DNA of 64,000 bases from Dechloromonas sp. UBA6271 (GTDB lineage: Bacteria > Pseudomonadota > Gammaproteobacteria > Burkholderiales > Rhodocyclaceae): contig DJUX01000039.1 of assembly GCA_002440665.1 (NCBI GenBank), forward strand, positions 30,702 through 94,701, given 5' to 3'. How positions within the stretch are numbered: position 1 is the first letter of the stretch; each line of letters starts with the position of its first letter. The translations under genes and the position numbers were made by a program. The notes under the pieces were generated by a model. It ran no database searches. It had not been told where the DNA came from and saw nothing but the letters and a program-made list of their open reading frames with translations. Of this stretch, positions 42,789 to 50,106 are shown in pieces.

Positions 42789-44093
42789 TTACTGCTTTTG
42801 GCCCATCAGTTCATCAAAAACTGCAGCCTTGTCGGTCACCTTGGCCTTGCCAAGCACCCACTCGACCACATTGTTCTCGATCGCCAAGCCTTCGACTTCA
42901 CCCAAGCGTTGCGGTTGCGCGTAGTACCAGCGGATGACTTCTTCGGGCTGCTCGTAGCTCTGGGCAGTTTCCTCGACCATCGCGCGGACCTGCTCGGGCT
43001 TGGCCTGAAGGCTTTCCGTCTTGACCAGTTCAGCAAGAATCAGGCCAAGGGTGACGCGGCGCTTGGCCTGGTCGGCAAACCACTCGGGCTGGATCGGCAT
43101 GTCCTTGACCTTCATGCCACGTTGTTCCATGTCCTGGCGGGCAGCCTGCATCAGGCGCTGGATTTCCATTTCGACCAGGGCATTCGGCACGGCGATCTGG
43201 TTGGCCTTGATCAGCGCTTCCATAACCTGGTCCTTGATCTTGCCTTCGATGCGGCGCTTCACTTCGCGCTTCAGGTTGGCTTCGATCTCGGCACGCATCT
43301 TGGCAACGTCGCCATCGGCGATGCCCATGCCCTTGGCGAATTCGCCATCGACTTCCGGCAACTTCGGTGCCTGCACCTGCTTGACGGTGATATCGAACTG
43401 GACGGTCTGGCCGGCCAGATCCTTGGCGAAGTAGTCAGCCGGGAAGGTCAGGTCGAAGGTCTTGAACTCGCCGGACTTGGCGCCTTCGACGGCGCTTTCG
43501 AAATCAGGCAGCATCTGGCCCTGGCCGAGAACGAAGGGGTAATCGGCAGCCTGGCCACCCTGGAACGGCTCGCCGTCCTTCTTGCCGAGGAAATCGATGA
43601 CGACGCGGTCGCCCTTGGCGGCAGCGCAGTCGGTGTCATCATAGGAAACGCGTTGTTGGCGCAGGATATCGACGGTCTTGTCGACTTCCGCGGCCGTAAC
43701 TTCGAGAACCGGGCGCTCGACTTCTGCGGTCGACATGTCCGCAGGGGTGAAATCCGGATAGACCTCAAAAATGGCATGAAACTCGAGGTGGGTCGTGCTT
43801 TCGCTGGTTTTCGGTTCGATGCGCGGATAGCCGGCAACACGCATTTTCTGGGCGGTCACGGTTTCGCCGAATACGCGGTCGAGTTCTTCCGACAGGACTT
43901 CGTGGCGAGCCTGGTCACCATGCTGCTGCTTGATGATGCTGAACGGCACCTTGCCCGGGCGGAATCCCGCCATCTTGATGTTTTTGCCCATCCGCTTCAG
44001 GCGCTGTTCCATCTCTTTTTCGACATCGGAGATGGCGATGGACAGGTCGATGCGGCGTTCCAGTTCGTTGGCTTGAGCGGTGGTCGCTTCCAT
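42789..44093 (-). CDS. tig: trigger factor
   Basis: A 434-residue ribosome-associated chaperone and prolyl isomerase. The ribosome-docking signature FRPGKVPF (GFRPGKVP, about residues 43-50) is present. The FKBP-like domain has GDRVVIDFLGKKDGEPFQGG (about 161-180), and the C-terminal chaperone arms are helical. Length is typical. First gene of the block; its upstream region is separated from tRNA-His by the IS1-like transposon. Confidence 0.96.
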   Translation of the reverse strand: MEATTAQANELERRIDLSIAISDVEKEMEQRLKRMGKNIKMAGFRPGKVPFSIIKQQHGDQARHEVLSEELDRVFGETVTAQKMRVAGYPRIEPKTSESTTHLEFHAIFEVYPDFTPADMSTAEVERPVLEVTAAEVDKTVDILRQQRVSYDDTDCAAAKGDRVVIDFLGKKDGEPFQGGQAADYPFVLGQGQMLPDFESAVEGAKSGEFKTFDLTFPADYFAKDLAGQTVQFDITVKQVQAPKLPEVDGEFAKGMGIADGDVAKMRAEIEANLKREVKRRIEGKIKDQVMEALIKANQIAVPNALVEMEIQRLMQAARQDMEQRGMKVKDMPIQPEWFADQAKRRVTLGLILAELVKTESLQAKPEQVRAMVEETAQSYEQPEEVIRWYYAQPQRLGEVEGLAIENNVVEWVLGKAKVTDKAAVFDELMGQKQ

Positions 44094-44179
44094 GAGGTTT
44101 CCTTGTGGCTACGAGGCGAAAAAATAAAGCTGACAATTCTAACACGGTGCAGGCACCCGCGATGGTCTGCGCGATTCAA

Positions 44180-44198
44180 GGTGGTGTCTCAGTTTGAA
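44180..44198 (+). repeat. left terminal inverted repeat of the transposon
   Basis: GGTGGTGTCTCAGTTTGAA, perfect complement of 46,569-46,587. Preceded directly by the target duplication CGATTCAA (44,172-44,179). Confidence 0.92.
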
Positions 44199-44246
44199 CT
44201 TGAAAATATTGACCGTGAACATTGAGCCGCGCATACTTTCCTCACT

Positions 44247-44498
44247 ATGCCTAAACGCTCAAGCACAGGTCGGCTAGACCTAAATCAACTCGCCAAGCTG
44301 ATCGTCGATGAAGCTACGGACGACGCGCCGACAATCGAACAGAAACCAGAGAAAAACAAAGCCGCCCAGGAGTTGGGGCGGCTCGGTGGCCTCAAGGGCG
44401 GTGCTGCTCGAGCAAAAAAACTGACCGCTGAAGAGCGGTCAGAGATTGCGAAGAAGGCGGCAGCGGCGCGGTGGAAAAAATCGCCTAGCAAGCAATGA
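44247..44498 (+). CDS. small basic passenger protein with GG-ARA/EERSEIAKKAA motif
   Basis: An 83-residue lysine/alanine-rich protein. Its second half (LGRLGGLKGGAARAKKLTAE, then ERSEIAKKAAAARW) is shared in pattern with the N-terminus of the neighbouring P63C protein (GGVARAMSLQPEERSDIAKR). Such tails occur in many small basic proteins of bacteria and are sometimes called histone-like. TTGACC-17-CATACT at 44,209-44,237 could be its promoter; the ATG is only 9 bp after the -10, so a leaderless or nearly leaderless transcript is possible. Function unknown. Confidence 0.65.
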   Translation: MPKRSSTGRLDLNQLAKLIVDEATDDAPTIEQKPEKNKAAQELGRLGGLKGGAARAKKLTAEERSEIAKKAAAARWKKSPSKQ

Positions 44499-44508
44499 TA
44501 GAAAGCAA

Positions 44509-45564
44509 TTATTCGCGGGCCGGGAGGTACATCCTGAATTGCACAGGATACCGTCCATAGTGTTCGGCTACTTTGTCTCGAAGCTCACGCATGTCTTTGC
44601 ATGTTTTTGCCATGCCAATTACCTCATAGCACCTCGAGACAAGTTGTCTAGCACCGATGTTTTCTGTAAGTTGCCTGTGCCAATGAACGCCGGCTGGCGG
44701 TTTGTGGGTTTTTACATATTCGGCCACATCAGGGTCTAGGGTGTCGTAAATCATCTCGATCACCAATTTCCCCCACCACTTAGGGCGACTATGCAATGTT
44801 CCTTTCCATCCGGTAAGTCGTCCAAATTCCGCCCACAGTTCGTCTGGAAACGTTTTTTCCCATGCGCGCAACTCTTCAGCAATAAAAGCTCTAAGTTTTA
44901 CCTGAAGCGCATCTTCGGCGCGCTCGTACTGGTATCCAGTGGCCTCGTCGATAAGCGCCTCGAGGCCTACCTTTGCGCAGGCCGATAGGAATATGCTCGC
45001 CTTGACCGCCATCTGTTGTTGCCGGTCAGTCATCTTTGTATCTGAGGTTGGATCAAATGACGCTTGAAGAGCAGCAACAAATCCCTGGCAAATTTCAATC
45101 ATAAGGTCGGCCGGAAGCCCCTTTACCGCCTTCTCTAATCCCTCGACCTCAAGGAGTCGAAATGGGATAAGCCTCTCGAGAACTAAATCCTTGTTTATAT
45201 AAGGTTCTAGTGCTTTTACGCCGATATATTTCTCGAGCGCGCCACCGCCTTTGATACCAGTTAGAAGCTCTGTTGCAGAGGTTCGCCCAATGATCTTTGT
45301 TCCGTTGTCGAGAACGTAGCAAGGGACTTCCATTCCGATAATGTTCAGAGACCCGCGCCACCGAGCGATAGGCATCTCTACAGTCGGCTCTAGAACTTCA
45401 ACATCCAACCGATCTATGGGTTCAGCTATTACCTCGAGTTCGGGTTTCGACCATCTTGCAGCGGCGGCGCGCTTTGCAATATCAGATCGCTCTTCTGGCT
45501 GAAGCGACATCGCTCTAGCAACCCCACCTTTTGCACGGCCAACAGGTTTTTTATTATCAGACAT
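44509..45564 (-). CDS. P63C domain protein (transposon passenger)
   Basis: A 351-residue protein. After a short motif region (KGGVARAMSLQPEERSDIAK, about residues 11-30) it has a long domain with IGMEVPCYVLDNGTKIIGRT, EKYIGVKALEPYINKDL, ATGYQYERAEDALQVKLRAF and WWGKLVIEMIYDTLDPDVAE. This order I recognise as P63C, a domain of unknown function. The ATG at 45,564 (MSDNKK) follows GAGGTGC; an in-frame start at 45,663 would overlap the operator region. Transcribed divergently from the transposase. No catalytic motif visible. Confidence 0.75.
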   Translation of the reverse strand: MSDNKKPVGRAKGGVARAMSLQPEERSDIAKRAAAARWSKPELEVIAEPIDRLDVEVLEPTVEMPIARWRGSLNIIGMEVPCYVLDNGTKIIGRTSATELLTGIKGGGALEKYIGVKALEPYINKDLVLERLIPFRLLEVEGLEKAVKGLPADLMIEICQGFVAALQASFDPTSDTKMTDRQQQMAVKASIFLSACAKVGLEALIDEATGYQYERAEDALQVKLRAFIAEELRAWEKTFPDELWAEFGRLTGWKGTLHSRPKWWGKLVIEMIYDTLDPDVAEYVKTHKPPAGVHWHRQLTENIGARQLVSRCYEVIGMAKTCKDMRELRDKVAEHYGRYPVQFRMYLPARE

Positions 45565-45693
45565 TGCAAGCACCTCAGCTAAGTAATGCTTGCAATAATG
45601 CTTATTTATTTCAGGCAATGCAAGCATGAATTTAAAAATGCTTGCATTTGCGAGTTCGGTCAAGCATAATATTCAACATGAGCTAATGCTTGA
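45564..45693. promoter_or_regulatory. cluster of AATGCTTGCA-type sites between P63C and transposase
   Basis: At least seven copies or half copies of AATGCTTGCA in both orientations: 45,564-45,572, 45,585-45,596, 45,597-45,603, 45,617-45,627, 45,636-45,649 (AAATGCTTGCATTT, near-palindrome), 45,661-45,667 and 45,685-45,693. They fill the region between the two divergent genes, as expected for a cooperative repressor or a transposase-binding array. Confidence 0.6.
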
Positions 45694-45702
45694 GGGGTTG
45701 CA

Positions 45703-46578
45703 ATGAACGTCCTGCCGATTGAAAAGCGCGCCCAAATCCTGCATCTGCTGGTGGAAGGAAACTCCATGCGCGCAACCTCTCGAATTGCTGACGTTTCGAT
45801 CAATACAGTAACCAAGCTGCTGATCGATGCAGGTACGGCATGCCTTGCCTCCCAAGACGAAGCAATCCGCAACATCAATAGCAAGCGCGTCCAGTGCGAT
45901 GAAATCTGGTCTTTTTGCTACTCGAAAGAGAAGAATGTCGCGGATGAAAACAAGGGCGTTCTCGGATACGGCGATTGCTACACATGGACGGCCATTGATG
46001 CAGATACCAAGCTGGCGATTTCGTGGCTGGTTGGTCGCCGAGAAGGTGAATACGCAGAGGCATTCATGGCAGATCTAGCGTCCCGTCTCGCAGGCCGAAT
46101 TCAGCTAACTACCGATGGCCACGGCCCCTACATCGACGCCGTGGAGAAGATGTTCGGCGGCGCCATTGACTATGCAATGCTGGTAAAAATATACGATGGT
46201 CCAGATCAAAATGGGCAGCGGAGATATAGCCCGTCCAGCTTCGTAAAAGCCGAAAAGCGCCGCATGAATGGTGCACCTGACATGGACAAGGTATCAACCA
46301 GCTACGTCGAGCGCCAGAACCTGACGATGCGCATGGGCATGCGCCGCTTTACCCGGCTTACAAACGGTTTCAGCAAGAAAATCGAGAACCTTGAATATGC
46401 GGTTGCGCTGCACTTCATGCACTACAACTTCGCCCGCATTCACAAGACGCTGCGTGTCACTCCGGCAATGGAAGCTAGTATTTCTGACCACCCTTGGACG
46501 CTGGAAGAAATCGCCAGGCTGGTCAAAGACGAAGCGCCGAAAAAGCGCGGCCCATATAAAAAGAAGAATTCAAACTGA
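45703..46578 (+). CDS. IS1-like family transposase
   Basis: A 291-residue DDE-type transposase. The N-terminal helix-turn-helix is EGNSMRATSRIADVSINTVT (residues 18-37). VQCDEIWSFCYSKEKNV holds the first catalytic Asp, LTTDGHGPYIDAVE the second Asp, and SYVERQNLTMRMGMRRFTRL the Glu. The C-terminus HYNFARIHKTLRVTPAMEA is typical of this IS1-like subgroup encoded in one frame, unlike classic IS1, which needs a frameshift. RBS GAGGGG precedes the ATG. It ends 9 bp from the right terminal repeat. Confidence 0.9.
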   Translation: MNVLPIEKRAQILHLLVEGNSMRATSRIADVSINTVTKLLIDAGTACLASQDEAIRNINSKRVQCDEIWSFCYSKEKNVADENKGVLGYGDCYTWTAIDADTKLAISWLVGRREGEYAEAFMADLASRLAGRIQLTTDGHGPYIDAVEKMFGGAIDYAMLVKIYDGPDQNGQRRYSPSSFVKAEKRRMNGAPDMDKVSTSYVERQNLTMRMGMRRFTRLTNGFSKKIENLEYAVALHFMHYNFARIHKTLRVTPAMEASISDHPWTLEEIARLVKDEAPKKRGPYKKKNSN

Positions 46579-46587
46579 GACACCACC
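46569..46587 (-). repeat. right terminal inverted repeat of the transposon
   Basis: TTCAAACTGAGACACCACC, followed by the second target duplication CGATTCAA at 46,588-46,595. The repeat overlaps the last codons and stop of the transposase gene. Confidence 0.92.
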
Positions 46588-46602
46588 CGATTCAACGAAA
46601 TA

Positions 46603-46632
46603 TAGACAGGAGCTGCGAATGTTCGCTACAAT
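46603..46632 (+). promoter_or_regulatory. probable tRNA-His promoter
   Basis: TAGACA (46,603-46,608) and TACAAT (46,627-46,632) with an 18-bp spacer, 16 bp before the tRNA. It begins only 8 bp after the transposon's target duplication, so the insertion spared the promoter. Confidence 0.6.
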
Positions 46633-46648
46633 GCGCGCCTTCTTCGAC

Positions 46649-46725
46649 GGCGGCTGTAGCTCAGTTGGTAGAGTCCCGGATTGTGATTCCGGTTGTCGTG
46701 GGTTCGAGCCCCATCAGTCGCCCCA
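46649..46725 (+). tRNA. tRNA-His (anticodon GTG)
   Basis: 77 nt counted from the histidine-specific extra G(-1) at 46,649, paired with discriminator C, to the encoded CCA at 46,723-46,725. The anticodon stem CCGGA/TCCGG holds the loop TTGTGAT. The T-arm is GTGGGTTCGAGCCCCAT. The 3' half is duplicated in decayed form at 47,422-47,466. Confidence 0.95.
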
Positions 46726-46729
46726 GATC

Positions 46730-46764
46730 AAAACCCTTGTAAGTGTACGCTTACAGGGGTTTTT
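46730..46764 (+). terminator. intrinsic terminator after tRNA-His
   Basis: AAACCCTTGTAAG (46,731-46,743) pairs with CTTACAGGGGTTT (46,750-46,762) around a 6-base loop and runs into TTTTT. 13-bp stem with one G-T pair. Confidence 0.85.
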
Positions 46765-46954
46765 CATTTTTGGTGCAGCTTGCCGATTCCAAGCCGTGGC
46801 GCACTCTTGGAACGCTAGCGGGGAGCGAGAGGGAAACCTGCTCGGGCAAGATGCCTTCTTCAGTCAGGCAGTTTTGCTATGGCCATATTCCGAATAAATG
46901 CCAGATCGGAACCCCGTCCCGATGCGATTCAGATTCAGATATCCAAAAGCAAAG

Positions 46955-47293
46955 CTATGGTGCTCTCGACTCCAGTGCTTCAAATGCTTTTCTGATTTCT
47001 TCTTCTTGGATCCTTCTCTGTGCCACGAAGGAAGCAAAGCGTCTAAACCATTCTGTCTGCGAGATTTCGTCCTCATTAACCGTAGGCATTCGACGTTCAA
47101 CCTTCCGGCGGCGTTCCTTCCACCCAATTGGTGGCCCAACGTCCTCCACACGTCGGTCGCAGATGTTACGAAGGTCATGACTCACTCGCCTAACGTGCTT
47201 TCCGGACATCATATGACCTCCCTTGGCAATGCAGACTGACTCTAGGTACCGTGAATCAATACCTTTCCAAAGATCATTGGTTAATCGTAGCAA
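46955..47293 (-). CDS. hypothetical protein in tRNA-His insertion remnant (112 aa)
   Basis: A 112-residue charged protein (KERRRKVERRMPTVNEDEIS, then EWFRRFASFVAQRRIQEEEI). The V-ERR-P-x-V pattern followed by an acidic EEW/EWF segment recalls a group of small hypothetical proteins in betaproteobacteria, but I cannot name it. AT-richer than the chromosome. It is the only plausible gene in the 740-bp insertion between tRNA-His and its partial copy. The gaps on both sides (about 190 and 130 bp) hold nothing recognisable. Confidence 0.5.
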   Translation of the reverse strand: MLRLTNDLWKGIDSRYLESVCIAKGGHMMSGKHVRRVSHDLRNICDRRVEDVGPPIGWKERRRKVERRMPTVNEDEISQTEWFRRFASFVAQRRIQEEEIRKAFEALESRAP

Positions 47294-47421
47294 AGTTCAG
47301 GTCACTGTAAAGGTTTAGCGTAACGGGGCCTCGCATATAATTTGTTATCTTGCATGGGTGACTGAGCGGGACTTACAGCCGGTATCTATAACTGAGCGAT
47401 GATTTACTCGTGGCGCAATTG

Positions 47422-47466
47422 ACGTGATTCCGGTTACCGTGGGTTCGAGCCGCATCAGTCTCCCCC
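47422..47466 (+). repeat. decayed 3' copy of tRNA-His (old attachment site)
   Basis: GTGATTCCGGTT, CGTGGGTTCGAGCC and CATCAGTC occur in the same order and spacing as the anticodon-to-acceptor half of tRNA-His (46,683-46,725), with about five mismatches. The 5' half is missing. This marks the far end of an old integration at tRNA-His. Confidence 0.75.
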
Positions 47467-47476
47467 GGAATTTAGT

Positions 47477-47508
47477 CCCCGCAAGCCGCAAGGTTTTCGG
47501 GGCCTTTT
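47477..47508 (+). terminator. hairpin terminator after the tRNA-His copy
   Basis: CCCCG (47,477-47,481) and CGGGG (47,498-47,502) with a 16-base loop, followed by CCTTTTG. It is probably the original tRNA-His terminator, displaced by the insertion. Confidence 0.5.
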
Positions 47509-47524
47509 GCTTTGGAGCCACGTC

Positions 47525-48994
47525 ATGTCTGATCTGTTGCTGCCATCAGTATTCTCCGGCCTGGAGCCGGCCATCGTCTGGCAGCATTTCGCTACCTTGT
47601 GCGATATTCCGCGTGCCTCGAAGGCCGAGTCACGCCTGCGGCAACATCTGCAGTCTTGGGCCACCGCGCACGGCTTGCCGGCCACGGTCGACGCGGCGGG
47701 CAACCTGCTGGTCCGCAAGCCGGCCAGCGCCGGTCGGGAGCATCTGCCGGGCGTCGTCCTGCAATCGCATCTGGACATGGTGTGCCAGAACAACGCCGAA
47801 ACGCCGCATGATTTTTCACGCGATCCGATCCGGCCGCTGCGCCGTGACGGCTGGCTGATGTCGGAAGGCAGCACGCTGGGGGCCGACAACGGGATTGGTG
47901 TGGCGTTGATGTTGGCAGTTCTTGAAGATGGCGAACTGCTGCATGGTCCGATCGAGGCGCTGTTTACAGTCGACGAAGAAGCCGGCATGGGCGGCGCACG
48001 CGGCTTGGCTGCGGGTGTGCTTCATGGGAGCCTGATGCTGAATCTGGATACCGAGGAATGGGGCGAGTTCTATCTCGGCTGCGCCGGCGGGCTGGATGTC
48101 AATGTCGAGCGCACCAGCGTTCCGGATGTAGTGCCGGCCGGCTATGAGAGCTGGCGAATCGACTTGCGGGGTTTGCGCGGCGGTCATTCCGGGGTGAATA
48201 TTCACGAGGAACGGGGTAATGCCATCAAGCTTCTGGTGCGCGTTCTCCGCGATCTGGAGGTCCGCTTGCCGCTGCGCCTGGCCAGCCTGTGCGGTGGCAC
48301 GGCGCGCAACGGCCTGCCGCGGGAGGCGGCGGCGGTCGTGGCGATCCCGGCTGGTCGGGCCGCTGTGCTGCCCGGTATCCTGGCCGAATGGGAAGCTTGC
48401 CTACGACGGGAACTCGCTGGTGTCGAGGCCGCTTTAACCTTGGGTTGTTCGCCTATTGCATCGGTTGACCAGGTGCTGTCACCGTCTGAGCAGGCAGTCT
48501 GGCTGGCTTCGTTGCATGCGGCACCACATGGCGTCCGGCGCGTGAGCCGGCAGGTGCCGGGGGTGGTGGAAACATCGAACAATCTGGGGATGGTGGCGCT
48601 CGATGCGGGCGGCGGTTCGTGCAACTTCATGGTCCGCTCGCTGCTCGATAGCGGCAGCACGGCGCTGGCCGATGAAATTGTCAGCCTGTTTGCACTTTCC
48701 GGGACGCCGGCCGAAAAAGCCGGTTACTACCCGGGCTGGGCGCCGAATCCGGATTCGCGCCTGCTGGCCTTGTGCCAGTCCGTCTATCGGCGGGAATTCG
48801 GGGCCGAATCGACGGTTCAGGTCATTCATGCCGGATTGGAGTGCGGCATCATTGGTGCCAAGTATCCGGGGCTGGATATCGTTTCCTTCGGCCCGACCAT
48901 TCGCGGTGCGCATGCGCCGGGTGAATCCGTGGAGATTTCGTCGGTCGACCGAAGCTGGCGGCTTTTGCGGGCCATCCTGGCTGCGGTAAGCTGA
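47525..48994 (+). CDS. pepD: aminoacyl-histidine dipeptidase (M20 family)
   Basis: A 489-residue metallopeptidase hydrolysing Xaa-His and other dipeptides in the cytosol. The metal-site segments are VVLQSHLDMVCQNN (about residues 79-92), GADNGIGVALMLAVLE (about 119-134) and FTVDEEAGMGGARGL (about 147-161), with the Asp/Glu pair of M20 enzymes. A dimerisation domain is in the middle. The ATG at 47,525 gives the family start (LLLPSVFSGLEPAIVWQHFA); an upstream in-frame ATG lies in the terminator region. Confidence 0.93.
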   Translation: MSDLLLPSVFSGLEPAIVWQHFATLCDIPRASKAESRLRQHLQSWATAHGLPATVDAAGNLLVRKPASAGREHLPGVVLQSHLDMVCQNNAETPHDFSRDPIRPLRRDGWLMSEGSTLGADNGIGVALMLAVLEDGELLHGPIEALFTVDEEAGMGGARGLAAGVLHGSLMLNLDTEEWGEFYLGCAGGLDVNVERTSVPDVVPAGYESWRIDLRGLRGGHSGVNIHEERGNAIKLLVRVLRDLEVRLPLRLASLCGGTARNGLPREAAAVVAIPAGRAAVLPGILAEWEACLRRELAGVEAALTLGCSPIASVDQVLSPSEQAVWLASLHAAPHGVRRVSRQVPGVVETSNNLGMVALDAGGGSCNFMVRSLLDSGSTALADEIVSLFALSGTPAEKAGYYPGWAPNPDSRLLALCQSVYRREFGAESTVQVIHAGLECGIIGAKYPGLDIVSFGPTIRGAHAPGESVEISSVDRSWRLLRAILAAVS

Positions 48995-49022
48995 GCGGGT
49001 CAATTTACGGGAGATACGGGCG

Positions 49023-49226
49023 ATGAAATTCTGGCTGAGTCTGGCGGCTGCCCTGGCCGTGAGCGCATGCGGTGTGGAGACCGTCGGTACGGCGGCGACC
49101 GGCGCGGCGATCAAGAAACAGGAACTCGAACAGGGCAAGCAGACGATGGAGCAGATGCAGCAAAAGCTCGATCAGGCGAACCAGCAGGTGCAGCAGCGCG
49201 CCGAGCAGGCCGGCGGCAACAAGTAG
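49023..49226 (+). CDS. small lipoprotein with coiled coil (67 aa)
   Basis: A 67-residue precursor. A signal peptide ends in a lipobox (ALAVSAC, Cys16 the probable lipidated residue). It is followed by a glycine/alanine spacer and a Gln/Glu/Lys-rich helix (QMQQKLDQANQQVQQRAEQA). Resembles Lpp-like small lipoproteins in layout but has no family match I can name. Preceded by CGGGAG. Confidence 0.7.
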   Translation: MKFWLSLAAALAVSACGVETVGTAATGAAIKKQELEQGKQTMEQMQQKLDQANQQVQQRAEQAGGNK

Positions 49227-49227
49227 C

Positions 49228-50097
49228 TCAGTGGCGGCGTAAGGCTTCGCGACGGGCGAGTCCCAGCTTGGTCGAGCGCTCCATCTTTTGCGCGAAGGCC
49301 GGGAAGTCCAGGCCGTAATTGGCGCGCAGTTCCTTGGCGAAGCTGTGCAGCCAGCGCCAGCGCGGCTCGAAATGGCGCTCCTTGAAGGCGTAGAGAACGT
49401 GGTTGCCGTCGTCCGGCACCGAAATCACGATCACCTGGTCGTCGAAAACGTGCATGGCCTCGCCGATCAGGCCGGCGTAGCTTTCCTTTTCGCCGGCCAG
49501 GTTGATGACCAGGACGCCGTTGCCGGCCAGCTTGGCGTAGGAGTCGTCGAAAAATTCGCGGTTGGCCAGGCTGGGCGCGAAACCGGTCTTGTCGAAGGCG
49601 TCGACGAGCAGGACATCGATGCCTTTTTCGGCCTGCGCCAGATATTCGGCACCGTCGGCCTGCAGGATTTTCAGACGCGGACCGTCGGGCGGCAGCATGA
49701 AAGTGTCGCGCCAGGCGATGACGTCGGGGTCGAGTTCGATCGCCGTCATCCGGGCGCCGGGCAGGCGGTGGTGGCAGAACTTGACCAGCGAGCCGCCACC
49801 GAGACCGATCAGCACGATGTGTTTCGGGCGCGGGTGAAAGAGCAGAAATGCCATCATTTTCTGCGTGTACCGCAACGCCAGGTCGTTGGGGGCCTTGAGC
49901 GACATTTCGCTCTGCATCAGGCGGACATTGAAATACAGGAAGCGCGACTTGCCGTCGTCGATGACGAAAGGCTTCGGGTAGCTCTCGTCGAGCAACTGTG
50001 CGCGCAGCTCGCCGGCCTTGGCCCAGTCCGGTTCGTGCAGGAATACGGTGCCCGCTTCAGCCTCGAACGGGCTTGGCAATTCGTAGAGCTGGGTCAA
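49228..50097 (-). CDS. spermidine synthase-like protein
   Basis: A 289-residue soluble Rossmann methyltransferase-like protein. IVLIGLGGGSLVKFCHHRLP (about residues 94-113), TAIELDPDVIAWRDTF and DVLLVDAFDKTGFAP match the spermidine synthase SAM-binding core (GGG, E-x-D, D-A-F). It lacks the N-terminal beta-strand domain of true SpeE, so polyamine synthesis is not assured. TTG start at 50,097. It is 9 bp downstream of prmB. Confidence 0.75.
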   Translation of the reverse strand: MTQLYELPSPFEAEAGTVFLHEPDWAKAGELRAQLLDESYPKPFVIDDGKSRFLYFNVRLMQSEMSLKAPNDLALRYTQKMMAFLLFHPRPKHIVLIGLGGGSLVKFCHHRLPGARMTAIELDPDVIAWRDTFMLPPDGPRLKILQADGAEYLAQAEKGIDVLLVDAFDKTGFAPSLANREFFDDSYAKLAGNGVLVINLAGEKESYAGLIGEAMHVFDDQVIVISVPDDGNHVLYAFKERHFEPRWRWLHSFAKELRANYGLDFPAFAQKMERSTKLGLARREALRRH

Positions 50098-50106
50098 TCG
50101 GGCAGC

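Larger units (their letters stand above)
44180..46587. mobile_element. IS1-like transposon with passenger genes
   Basis: 2,408 bp with perfect 19-bp terminal inverted repeats (GGTGGTGTCTCAGTTTGAA and its complement), flanked by the 8-bp direct repeat CGATTCAA at 44,172-44,179 and 46,588-46,595. This is the target duplication size known for the IS1 family. It carries an IS1-like transposase plus two passenger genes and an operator-like region. Base composition is clearly AT-richer than the flanking tig. The intact ends and duplication argue for a recent, complete insertion. Confidence 0.9.

Noticed and set aside
46864..47178. 104-codon minus-strand frame overlapping the hypothetical gene at 46,955-47,293
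   Set aside because: The overlapping frame at 46,955-47,293 has the more protein-like composition and conserved-looking ERR pattern; both cannot easily be real.
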